Source: Emydura subglobosa (lineage: Eukaryota > Chordata > Testudines > Chelidae). From it: a stretch of DNA of 64,000 nucleotides. The notes under the pieces are model-generated. The model ran no database searches. It was not told the DNA's origin and was given only the letters and a program-made list of their open reading frames with translations. The first letter of the stretch is position 1, and each line of letters starts with the position of its first letter. Shown here piece after piece: positions 1 through 10,515 of this stretch. Where the stretch lies: NCBI GenBank assembly GCA_007922225.1, contig ML679989.1:19675570-19739569 (forward strand). Reading direction: 5' to 3'. Made by a program: the position numbers and the translations under genes.

Positions 1-490
1 AAGATGTAACTCTGATCTGATCTGTTGTAACTGCCACCCCTGCCAGCCATTTTGCTGTCAAGTAAAATAAAGGTTAATTAACAATATTATGAAGCCAGGA
101 AACCCGAAATGAAGGTTATATGTAAAATATAAATCTAATTCAAGTCTGCAAATGCACAGGTAAGGTCATTGTCCATCCTCACCTCACCCATGTACCCCCG
201 CTAACCAGGCTGGGGTGCACAGTTATATTTGAAAGCACACCTGCCAGTGGTGAAGAGTTGGGGATTATTGTCTCCACTACTCTCTTTGCAGATTCATGTA
301 GTGACAAGGGGTATGTTTCTCTCTACCCTGTGTCCATCTGTAAAAGAAGCTGTGGGTTAGGGATGGAGGAGTTTGCTTTAAATAGTTCTCTAGTGGGAAA
401 TCACTGGACAGTTAGGAGTCTGGAAAGATGTGTGATTAATTTTTTAAATGAATGACGAATGCAGATGCTTTGTGACTGACTGTTATAATT
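1..490. other. No gene or clear repeat recognised
   Basis: Mixed-composition DNA with only short, unsupported open frames. No conserved domain, splice pattern or known repeat is recognised. Confidence 0.5.
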
Positions 491-640
491 ATTATGTATT
501 ATTTGTATTATCATAGCACTTAGGAGTCTCAGTCATGGTCAAAGACCCTGTTGTGCCAGGTGCTGCACAAACAGAAGAAAAAAGACAGTCCGTGCCCCAA
601 AGATCTAACAATCTGTCTTCACGCCCCTGGCTGATTTCAA
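491..640 (+). repeat. Ancient interspersed repeat, copy 1
   Basis: An ATTATT-rich start is followed by GTGCCAGGTGCTGCACAAAC and then a GACAGTCC-TGCCCC block. The same order of blocks recurs, diverged, near 12.6, 25.6, 27.2 and 27.6 kb, so this is an old dispersed family. I recall this motif order from reptile repeats but cannot name the family; it may be the 3' part of an old SINE or LINE. The short open frames on both strands here follow from the repeat and are not genes. Confidence 0.55.
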
Positions 641-2299
641 ATCGAGGATATGGGAACAGAGTGAAGGTTGTTTGGGTGACCTTAAGTGCGCATTTCCATA
701 TTTTCCGATGTGAATATCTTGTGCCTGTCCGTGTCAGCTTTCCAAGTTTTGTTTTCAAAAACTGAAATACCATTTTAAGAAATTTTCAAAATCAATGCTG
801 CTGCATTTGTTACCCCTTACCTTCCTCTGAACTGACAATTTTACCTGTTTCCTTAACTTTTAAAAAATATGAAAGAATCGACCAGTGACAAGAGTCCTGT
901 CAGACCACGCCAGGTGTGGTGGGGCTCAGCGCTGGCTATCAGACTCACGCTCTCTCATTATCTTCCCAGGTATTCCTATGGCTTTCATCACTGTCATATC
1001 AGGGCACTTCCGGCTCAGTGACCAAGGACTATAGTACTTTCAGTGAAGGGCCCCCGCTGTGGAGTCCTTAGAAATGGAGATCGGGGAGGGCCTGAGTTTT
1101 CACAAACAGGATGGTACACCTGTCTGTCCAGGATTTCCCTCACTAATGGCCTGGCTCATGGAGACAAAACAAGCACATCCCGACTCAAGAGAGTGTCACG
1201 ACAAGGGAGGAATGGTCAGTCTAGTGCTGTTCAGTTATGTGGTCTGTGCTAAGCTACGACATCGCAGGTGACGGATGCCAAGCTGGCTAGCTACAGTTAT
1301 CTTCCCAAGTGTACACTTTCCACAAGCCTGCTCTTTTATGTGGAGAAGTGCTCTAGGGATGAGCAGAGCCCCGGAATACGATGGGGAGGATGCAAAGACC
1401 ATGGAGCAGCCAAAGGGAATTAGGAAGAAAAGAAGGTTATTTTGATGACATGCTCTACAAAGGGAACATTATGTCAAGTCTAGGGCAGAGGAATCAGATG
1501 TGGAAGAAATGAAGTTTTCTGTGTACACATATTGGGGGATAGAGGGACAAGGAGCCTCATCTGAGGAGTGAATTATGGGATCAGAAAGTGAAGCAAAACA
1601 CTCATCAAACCATCTCTCGTCAGCTTTAGTGGTTGTTTCATGCAGACTTTGGGTTCCTAGAATGCCTGCACAGAACACAGACAACTGCAGCTCCATCCCT
1701 TTTACCGGCCAATAATATGCAATGGAAGCGCTGCTGGGAGCGTCTGCAGGTCACCTGAGGCAGACAGTGGCCCCGTGCATTGTGCGTTCTTCTCGCAGTC
1801 TGAACTAGCCATTGGGAATGAAGATCTTCTGACCTTGGTTCAGTATCATTTTTACATCTGGCACCTCTGGATAGGTAATATTTGTTTATGGAGATAGCAA
1901 TAACGACCCCTTGCCTCTCCAGCCCTGTAGGGGACCAGCTGTCTTCTAGCTGATGTCCGCAGACACACACCGGCCAGGGAGTACAGCCTGTTATTTATTC
2001 AGTCTCCTGTTCATCCGTACGTCTCCATAACTCAGAACATAGCTGAGCAGTAGAAAGGAAGCCGCATCTACATTATGTTGCAGAGCACAGATGACAAGAA
2101 AGAGAGCATTGGAGAGCAGGACTGGTTATGCTAGAGGAGATGCGGAAAAGCTGCTTTCGAAACAATTAGCGAAATCGTACATTGCACAGTCAGGTGAAAT
2201 TTCCATCGACTCACAGCAGAGTCTGGCTCATTAGGGAAGAGACCAAAACTCTTTCCAAAATACTGGCTGGGCCTTGGGGACCAGCCCTTGCCCCACAGT
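641..2299. other. No gene recognised
   Basis: About 1.7 kb of unremarkable non-coding DNA. Open frames of up to 110 codons occur on both strands and overlap one another without any recognisable domain, as expected by chance. No repeat family is recognised with confidence. Confidence 0.5.
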
Positions 2300-4285
2300 A
2301 AAAGAAGCAGTTAGAGGCAAAAACTTTAAAAACTGGAAGTTAAATCTACTGAAGTCAGTAGAAAGCAGCATAAACTCTGGTAAGTCAAGTGTAAAAGTAT
2401 AATTATATCAGTCAGAAAAAGAATTTGAAGAGCAACTAGCAAAAGACTCAAAAACCAACAGCAACGTATTTTTAAGTACATCAGAAGCAGGAAGCCTGGC
2501 AAACAAGCAGGGGGGGGCCACTGGGCAATCGAGGTGCTAAATGACCACGCAAGGAAGGTAAGGCCACTGTGGAGAAGCTAAATGAATTCTTCACATCAGT
2601 CTTCACTGCAGAGGATGGGAGGGAGATTCCCACACTGAGCCATTCTTTTTAGGTGACAAATCTGAGGAACTGTCCCAGGTTGAGGTGTCAATAGCAGAGG
2701 TTTTGGAACAAATTGATACATTAAACAAAGCTAAGTCACCAGGAGCAGGTGATATTCAGTCAAGAGTTTTGAAGGAACTGGGATATGAAATTGCAGAAAG
2801 TGCGGTATGTAACCTATCACTTAAATCATTCTGTACCAGATGACTGGAGGATAGCTAATGTGACAGATTTTTTAAAAGGCTGCAGAGGAGATCCTGGCAA
2901 TGACAGGCTGGTAAACCTAACGTCAGTACCAGGCCCATTGGTCGGAACGATAGTAAAGAGCAGAATTATCAGACACACAGATGAACACAATGAGTTGGGG
3001 AAGAGTGAACACAGCTTTGTAAATGGAAGTCATGGCTCACCAAGCTACTAGAACTCTTTGAGGGGGTCAGCAAATGTGGACAAAGGTGATTTGGTGGACA
3101 TTGTATCTGGACTTTCACAGGGGACCTTGTCAAAGGCTTTCTGAAAGGCTCTTAAACAAAGTAAGCAGTCATGGGATAAGAGGGAAGGTCCTCTCCTGGA
3201 TCGGTAACTGATTACAATACAGGAAACTAAGTTTAAGAATGGTCAGTTTTCAGGGGCCATACTGAGACCAGTGCTGTTCAACACCTTCATAAATGATCTG
3301 GAAAGAGGGATAAACAGTGAGGTGGCAGAATTTGAAGATAATACAAAATTACTCAAGACAGTTAAGTCCAAAGCTGACTGAGAAGAGTTACAAAGAGATC
3401 TCACAAAACTGCGTCACAGAACAACAAAATGGCAGACGAAATTCAGTGTTGATAAATGCAAAGTAATGGACATTGGAAAACATCATCCCAACTATACATA
3501 CAAAAGGATGGGACCAAAATATGGTGTTACCACTCAAAGAAAGAGATCTTGGAGTCATTGTGGATAGTTTTCTGAAAACATCAGCAGACGTTTTGTGCAG
3601 CAGTCAAAAAAGCTAACAACAGAATGTTAGGAGTCATTGGGAAAGGGATAGATAATAACATAGTAAATATCATAATGCCACTATATAAATCCACGGTATG
3701 CTCACATCTTCAATACTGCCTGCAGTTCTGGTCACTCCATCTCAAAAAGGATATTTTAGAATTAGAAAAGGCACAGAGAAAGGCAACAAATGATTAAAGG
3801 GCATGGAACAGCTTCCATGTGAGATGAGATTAAGACTGGGATTTTTCTTCTTGGAAAAGAGATGACGAAGGGCAGTTATGACAGAGGCCTATAAAATCAT
3901 GCCTGGTGTGGAGAAAGTAAATCAGGAAGTGTTATTTACTCCTTCACATAACACAAGAACCAGGGGTCACCCAATGAAATTAATAGGGAACAGGTTTAAA
4001 ACAAACAAAAGGAAGTATTTCTTTATACAATGCACCATCACCCTGGGCAACTTGTTGCCAGTGGATATTGTGAAGGCCAAGACTATACCAGCGTTCAGCA
4101 AAGAATAAGATAAGTTCATGGAGAACAGGTCCAGCAATGACTATTAGCCAAGATAGTCAGAAATTGGGAGTGGGTGACTGGGGATGGGTCACTCAATAAT
4201 GGCCTGTTCTGTTCATTCCCCCTGAAGCATCTGGAATTGGCCACTGCTGGAAGACAGAATCTGGGCTAGATGTCCTGTGTTGAGA
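2300..4285 (+). mobile_element. Old CR1 LINE, RT region to 3' end, degraded
   Basis: This is a degraded CR1-type non-LTR retrotransposon on the plus strand. It starts approximately at the N-terminal side of the reverse transcriptase and runs to the 3' UTR. Recognisable blocks include a DDWRIANVT region near 2840, equivalent to EDWKKANV in intact CR1, a VNLTSVPG block near 2920, a GPVLFNTF-ND block near 3270, and the C-terminal RT and tail up to about 4280. The tail (GTTCTGTTCATTCCC, then CTGGAAGACAGAATCTGGGC) matches the CR1 ends near 23.15 and 39.9 kb. Frameshifts and stops break the frame throughout, so it is inactive. The surviving open frames of 88 and 76 codons are pieces of it. The 5' boundary is uncertain by some tens of bases. 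Confidence 0.88.
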
Positions 4286-6059
4286 CAGCTCTGCAAGAGA
4301 AGCTAGGTGGGAGAAGTTTGTTGCTGGAGCTTGTTTTTGCTGCTCCCTGTCCAGACTGATAGTTTCAGAGCTGCTTTTCTTTTCCGCCTCGGCTGAGAGC
4401 CCCAAGCACAGCCCCCTGGCACGCAAAGGTCTTTCTGCTTTGGGAACATGATCATCTGGGGGCATTTCTTTCTTCAGCCCTTAGCTTTTCCTTTTCAAAT
4501 ATCCCTCGAATTAGGATTTCCGTAGCTTTAAGGAGACCTCTTTCACTCCCTCTCTCTGCCCTCATGGCTTCTGCTCGGGGGAGAAGAGAAGTGAGCGAGA
4601 CAAATGGATACCACTATCATGACTCCAAGTGAGGCTGACGGTAGGAAGGAAAAGAGTTTCTTTCCACCAGGGTCTGCGAGAGAGAGCTGCATGAAAGGGG
4701 CAACTTCAGCAGGTCAAAAAGCACTTTCTGCTCTCTTCACCTCCAGGTCTCAGTGAAGGTGACTTTTTCAGCAACAAACATTTCAAAGAAAACTGGAGTC
4801 TTTTGACTCCAAATTGGAGTCAGCTTTGAATAAAGTCATGGCCTTAGACCAGCGCACTGTGGCTAAAACGCAAGGCCAAGTCCCAGGCTGAGGAGCTGGG
4901 CTGGGCAATTAGGGGATATTGTGAGGAGAGAAGAGAGAGGAATCTTGTCCTCGGGTCACAGAGGCCAAGGGGGCTCTGTCAGTGGCCAGACCCCTCTCCC
5001 CAAGAGTGTTGTATACGGAGCTGGGCCAGATTCACTCCCGCAGAGGAAGGGAAACAGACAGCAGCTGAGAAGAGAATTAATCATTTTCACGTGCAAAGTG
5101 ACAGGAGCAAAGCTGTAACTGGGACATGAATTAAAAATTCACTAGGGCCTTATCCTGCTCTTAGACTGCTTTGATGCCTCTCCATTTCCACTGGCTTCGG
5201 TGGAATCTCTCCATTGGTGTAATGGAGCAGAATTAGGCTCCATATGTGAGCACAGTGAGTCCTGGAGCTGGTGAGATATTTTCCTAAATCCACAAATCTC
5301 AGGCACTGGGGCACTCTGCAATCAACAAGAGCTGAGGAGTTATCGGGCTCTTGCACAATGACTGCTTCCCAAATGGCCGCTGTCAGCGCAGAGCACCATT
5401 CGCTCATAGTGAGGGGCTGAACCAAGTCTGGCAAAGCACACGCAGAGGAAATCTGGTGATGAAGAATGTTCCATTGTCCAGCTATTTCCAAGACAATTTT
5501 CTGCAATGACTAGAGATGAGTCACTTTGGAAAATGGAGTCCAAACCACACTTTTAAAAGTGATGCAGGGCCTGATTTTTAGAGGTATTTATGTGCCTAAA
5601 GATTCAGGTAGGCACTCAGGGATTTTCAAAAGCACCTAGGCATAGAGGCATAGCATCTAGGGTCAAAGTATGAAGCTGAGCTCAGTAATAAGCACTGTAA
5701 AGTGCAGAACAATATGAGCCACAGGTGGTAGAGATAAGATTTGAATGAATGACGCCCTGGTTCTCACCTAGGCTACAGACACCTTCTGGGAGATACTGCT
5801 CCATGCACAATATTGCCTGCTTTTGCCACGAAGCAGAACAAGCAGCGGGAATGAACAACACTGTGGAATGTCCCACAAAATCTGGCAGAGTTGGGAGGTG
5901 TGGGGGATTCCCTTGAGCCAAAGGAATCTTCCCTTGGCCTGTTGAGCTGAGTGTAAGGCAGCTTAGTGCTGTTGGCAGTGGAATTCAGCCTTAACTGACC
6001 AGAGCATCCGACTTCCCAAGAGTTTTAATTTTACTGTGTAGAATTCTAATTGACAAAGT
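4286..6059. other. Non-coding DNA with weak MITE-like relics
   Basis: No gene is recognised. Stretches at about 5145-5240 (CCTTATCCTGCTC...) and 5570-5640 (GGGCCTGATTTTTAGAGG..., CTCAGGGATTTTCAAAAGC) resemble small reptile TIR repeats built around phrases such as GGCCTGATTTTCAGAGG, but they are too diverged for firm assignment. Confidence 0.4.
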
Positions 6060-6652
6060 AGAACCATAGAAGATGAGGGTTGGAAGGGACCTCAGGAGGT
6101 ATCTAGTCCAACCCCCTGCTCAAAACAGGACTAACCTCAGCTAAACCATCACAGCCAGGGCTTTGTCAAGCCTCAGCTTAAAAACCTCTAAGGATAGAGA
6201 TTCCACCACCTCCCTAGGTAACCCATTCCAGTGCTTTACCACCCTCCTAGTGGCAAAGCTTTTCCTAATGTCCAACCTAGGCCTCCCCCACTGCAACTTG
6301 AGACCATTGCGCCTAGTTCTGTCACCTGCCACCACTGAGAACAGCCTAGTCCCATCCTCCCTGGAACCCCCTTTCAGGTAGTTAAAGGTTGCTATCAAAT
6401 CCCCCCTCATTCTTCTCTTTTGCAGACTGAACAAGCCCAGTTCTCTCAGCCTCTCCTCAAAGTCTTGTGTTCCAGCCCCCTCATCATTTTTGTTGCCCTC
6501 CACTGGACTCTCTCCAACTTGTCCACATCCTTTCTGTAGTGGGGGGCCCAAAACTGAACACAATACTCCAAATGCGGCCTCACCAATGCCGAATAGAGGG
6601 GAATAATCACTTCCCTCCATCTGCTGGCAATGCTCCTACTCATGCATCAAAG
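6060..6652 (-). mobile_element. 5'-truncated CR1 LINE, 3' end of RT plus UTR
   Basis: On the minus strand this reads the C-terminal part of a CR1 reverse transcriptase and its short 3' UTR. The translated fragment contains [19 protein letters not shown] and ends in [15 protein letters not shown], close to the C-terminus of the larger element at 36.6-38.1 kb. The 3' end at about 6062 begins with CATAGAAGATGAGGGTTGG in the plus direction, the usual CR1 tail sequence. The frame is broken in a few places, so it is a pseudogene, but it is clearly younger than the CR1 at 2.3-4.3 kb. The 5' truncation point is near 6650. Confidence 0.93.
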
Positions 6653-7318
6653 CATTCCCAGCATTTGTGTATAACAGCCTATGTGCACCTACCTGGTAAC
6701 CTGATCCAACCAAAGCCCATTGTGGGCAAAGGAAAGATCCTCACAGACAAGTGGGATTAAATGGCAGAATAAATGGCCACATTGGGGTACTGCCGTTCAC
6801 TAAAAAATTAGAACACTGGGAAAAAAGGGAAAGTTTTAAGCACAATTTAAACAATATTTGGGGTGTGACCGCACTTGCTTATTTCTTCACAGCAGGGAAA
6901 GATTCCAGGTGGTCATTCTTCAGTGCTGCTCTTGCAGCCTGAAACTTCCAAAGCTGGACTGTCTGTGAGGATGATTATCCCCTGAATATGCCTGGGGCAG
7001 CCCTGCGTCTCCTGGTGTCAGAAGGAGCTTACTCCTGCCTTTTTAAAATGACAACATGTGAGGATGAGGGGCAGACCAGCTGCAGCATCTTCAGACTAAG
7101 CACAGGGCCTTCCCAGAGCTTGCTACCTTCCAGCCACCACTCTTCATTTCAAGACTGAAAAAGTGCTCCCAGCCCTGCTACTGGCTCTGCATTCTTATTG
7201 GCTGAGCAGAGGGGTGAGGGGCAGAAGAGAAGGTGAGTAAGCAATGTTGCTCCCAGCTGTTAGGAAAATCTGGGTAGGGCAAAAGCCCCACTGCCCTACC
7301 TAAATATCACCCCTGGCT
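6653..7318. other. No gene recognised
   Basis: Short unsupported open frames only. No repeat is recognised except the start of the tandem duplication at its right edge. Confidence 0.5.
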
Positions 7319-7456
7319 GCCAGCATTGAAGGATCTGAGTGCCACAAGCAAGGGGGGTGCAGGGATAATACAAATATTACACCCCCCCCCGCCAGCATTG
7401 AAGGATCTGAGTGCCACAAGCAAGGGGGGTGCAGGGATAATACAAATATTACACCA
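7319..7456. repeat. Perfect 72-bp tandem duplication
   Basis: A 72-bp block beginning GCCAGCATTGAAGGATCTGA is repeated immediately, at 7319-7390 and from 7391. The two copies are identical over about 64 bp and differ only at the C-rich junction (a run of nine Cs ends copy 1, while ACCACCTCCCC ends copy 2). Because 72 is a multiple of three, the same peptide is repeated in one plus frame, but no gene is supported. Confidence 0.95.
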
Positions 7457-7957
7457 CCTCCCCTTTGCTGCAATTCAACATATGTTTCTGATGAAGCACA
7501 GGCCAGACTTCTCTCTCCTCAGGACTTTTCCAAAGGCTATTACATGGAGTTAAACCTCCTAGATATCATACGCAAAACCCTGAATCTAGGTGTTAATGCT
7601 TCCCAGTCAGCTTCAAAGAGAGACAGTTTCTTAGTAATACACACAAACCCCCACAAGCAAATGGTATTTAGCCTCCCCGAATCCCTGGGGGCTAGGAATC
7701 CCCTGGGGGCAGCCGCTGCTTTTTACAGATGAAAAATTGAAATTTTCCATGGGAACTAAAGCCATTCTCCCCTTAGAGCAGGACTATACAGGAGGGCTGT
7801 CACTGACTATGGAAAGTAGTGACCTGATGTCTGAAGTAGCAGGGTGTTTTGCAGGCTCTCATAGTATTTGATTTTGTCTCGTGCTGTATTTGTTGAAATG
7901 GATTCAAAGTCAGTAAACCATTACATAGCCAGACAAATAACCCAGCTCACCATAGTG
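7457..7957. other. No gene recognised
   Basis: Nothing beyond short chance frames is recognised between the tandem duplication and the SINE. Confidence 0.45.
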
Positions 7958-8145
7958 AGCCTGGTAGTGTGGCCTAATGAACTGTGCCCAGCTTGCAAAC
8001 TTAGGAGACCTCAGTTCTGTTCCCAGCGCTGCTGCTGATCTGCTAGGTGACCTCAAGCAGTCACTACACCTCTCTGTGCTTTGGTTTCTCCAGCTGTGAA
8101 ACAGGGATGATCAGACTGAGCTCCTGCAAGGCCTAGATTATACAA
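7958..8145 (+). mobile_element. MIR/CORE-like tRNA-derived SINE
   Basis: A degraded tRNA-like head (GTGGCCTAATGAACTGTGCC... then CAGTTCTGTTCCCAGC as a decayed B box) is followed by the typical body: a GTGACCTCAAGCAGTCACT block, then CACCTCTCTGTGCTTTGG-TTTC and CTGTGAAACAGGGATGAT. This order is that of MIR-type SINEs, which are old and shared among amniotes. Ends are approximate. Confidence 0.75.
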
Positions 8146-9120
8146 TTATTCACTTTCACAGGGGAAGAACCTGCCAGTTAGAGACTGCTTAGGCTCATTG
8201 AAATAATAAAATACGTGTTTATTTACTTGCCTAATTACCCTGAATTAAGCAGGGAATAAAACAGTGAGATTAGGGCGTGGGTCTCTCACATCTGTTTTCA
8301 ATGAAATAACTTCAGCCCAAACTGCCTGAGCGGCACACGCTATAGCAAAGGTGCTGGTAAAATTAACTCTTTTCCCCAAGCCACGCTGATCACAAGACAC
8401 TCGTTATGATTAGTACACAGCCCAGAAGCAGCACCCCTCTCAGCAGCTTTCCTAGACAATCAGTTTAATGGACAAGGAAATGCTGTTAGCAAATTCAGGT
8501 GCAGGTAGCATGATTTTGGCAGGATCAAAGCATGCAGCCCCGTCGGGCTGCCCTAGGATTGGAAGATTGCTTTTCATGAAAGTTCTCCAATTGTTACCAA
8601 AGCAGCTGGAAACTGACAACTGCTTCCATCTCAGCAGAACAATGCTGGTGGGAAACCTTCCCTTCCTCTCAGGCAATCCAAGTGCTCACCGCTATGCCTT
8701 CAAAATCCAATTAACCAGTCATGCCTTTTAGCTCAACTAAGGCGACTTTATCAGCATCCAAAGAACAGCGACAAGAAAATGTATCAACAGCAGCACATCC
8801 AGTTAACCCAGTACAAGGCTCTGTGTTGACAAATTACATCCAGCCCCGCTTCATTCTTCAGCGGCGATCGCTTCCAGACAGACGCGACCAGTTCTGAAGA
8901 TTTCAGACCTTGAATGTGCAATTACTGCACATGGTCACCAAAGCTTGTGCAGGTCCACACACCTTCTCACCCATGTCAGAGTCATCACAATGCAGCCAGG
9001 TTCAGCTGAGTTGTCTGGCTTCAATACTGTCATCAAAAGACAGTCACCGACGGAGCTGAGCGAAAACTGGGATTTCCATCCCATGGCTGCCTACATCTGT
9101 CAGGATTAGAGCTGTGTGGG
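8146..9120. other. No gene; apparently single-copy DNA
   Basis: No repeat or gene is recognised. Open frames up to 87 codons overlap on opposite strands around 8450-8730 and carry no known domain. The stretch around 8850-8900 contains an unusual GCGGCGATCGCTTCC in otherwise AT-rich DNA, which could be part of a conserved element or chance. Confidence 0.4.
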
Positions 9121-9124
9121 AAAT

Positions 9125-10084
9125 AGGTTGACCATCTTTGTCAGATGGAAATAAGGAAAAACCATTATTGCATTAAGGGACATTTTAGGGAAACACCATT
9201 TTCCTTAACAATATCGTGTATTTTCCCCTCAACTGTACATTTCTGCTGCCCTCAAGTATACCATGCAATTATCATAAGCTTCAATTTAAGGTTTACAATG
9301 GTACTCATTATTAGTTTTGAAACATTTCAATAATCTTTGTTTTCTGAAATCAATTCATAAAACTCTTTACATGTTCAAGTGAAATTAACTTTAATATGAT
9401 GCTCAGCATTAACCAAATCAATATTTAGTAAGTTTCTGCAACCTGTCCAACTCACTTTACACAAAGAAAATATTGTTCCCAGTGCTGTATTTGAGGTAGG
9501 AATGGACATAATAAATTCCACAACTTTTAAGAAATTGGGAGAAGAAGGGGCTGGCTACCATGTTTCAATGTCCCATCCCTTTCCCTGAACACAACACTCA
9601 CTGAATCTTCGTTGCAATAAAACATACTAGTGCCTATCCTAGTAAAAAGGATTTGCTATTTATTTAGCCATTAAGGCCTGGGGTGGAGAAACTTCTGAAT
9701 ATTTAATATAATGTTTTAAGAGGTAAAGTCTCGAACAAAAAAAACCACATCCATGATTTTTATTTCAGGTGTGCAACTCAGTGCAGTATTAGAACTAAAT
9801 AAAAGGAATACTTTTTTTTTTTTGCTTGGTAATTAATTTTTCTTAAAAGACTAGGTTTCTTCAGGCTGAATTCAACACCAAAGACAAGGTTTAATCAACA
9901 GTCACATTGTTTAATATTTCTCTGCAAAGGTTTAGGTCAGCCTTCCCTTACTCGGGCTACAAATCAATGAAATAAGTGAGTCAAGGGACGTCCCTTAGTA
10001 TAAGGAAAGGGGGGCTCATGCTAAGGAACAAATCAATGAAATAAAGGATGGTCCCTTAAAATAAGGAGCAGGTGGGTCACCCTA
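9125..10084. mobile_element. Possible TIR DNA element remnant
   Basis: The left edge (GGTTGACCATCTTTGTCAG) and right edge (AGGTGGGTCACCCTAG) are roughly inverted, GGTTGACC against GGGTGACC, as in a widespread class of reptile DNA-element remnants. The interior is AT-rich, has no transposase frame, and contains a 69-bp tandem duplication near its right end. The assignment rests on the weak terminal match and general recognition. Confidence 0.3.
9959..10083. repeat. Diverged tandem duplication, period 69 bp
   Basis: The block ACAAATCAATGAAATA followed by a GTCCCTTA-ATAAGGA segment occurs twice, starting at 9959 and 10028. The copies differ by several substitutions and small gaps, so the duplication is older than the one at 7.3 kb. 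Confidence 0.8.
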
Positions 10085-10128
10085 GCGGGAAACAGTTTTC
10101 TTGTCCCACAAAAACTTTGGAGATTTCA

Positions 10129-10145
10129 AAAAAAAAAAAAAAAAA
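10129..10145. repeat. Poly-A tract of about 17 bp
   Basis: An uninterrupted run of A sits about 70 bp left of a tRNA-like composite repeat. It could be a retroposon tail, but nothing recognisable precedes it. Confidence 0.8.
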
Positions 10146-10212
10146 CCTGTCCCATGGGAAACTGAACCTCTTGGAAACTTTTCACACAGAACAAAAGAAA
10201 GCTGTTTCCGGG

Positions 10213-10515
10213 TAGCCAATAGCCCAGTGATTAGGACACTCATCTGGGAAGTGGGAGACCTAAGTACAAATCCTGGCTCTGTCAGCTGTGCATCAGGGAT
10301 GTGAATCGGCATCCCTGCCATGGGCTGCTGTGGGTGGGGTTTCCTCATTATCTCCCATTGGGGCTGTTCCCCTTTGTATAACAAGTGAAGTATTCAGGGG
10401 ACCAGAGAGAGAGTGACAGCTATACTCTCTTGCCTGGTGCTTATGGTACATAGGTGGGAAAGCCAGATTTGAATCTCTGCATCTCCCCCATCTCAGGTGA
10501 ATGCCCTTACCCCCG
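10213..10515. mobile_element. Composite repeat with two opposed tRNA-like heads
   Basis: The left end reads as a tRNA-like module in the plus direction: AGCCCAGTGATTAGGACACT as A-box region, then GACCTAAGTACAAATCC as decayed B box (about 10213-10283). The right end reads the same kind of module on the minus strand: GGTAAGGGCATTCACCTG and GATTCAAATC (about 10450-10515). The roughly 170-bp middle includes TTTGTATAACAAGTGAAGTATTCAG, matched by TTTGTATAAACAATTAAATATTCAG at 59854, linking the two copies. I read it as a reptile-specific repeat built from tRNA-like units. Confidence 0.65.
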
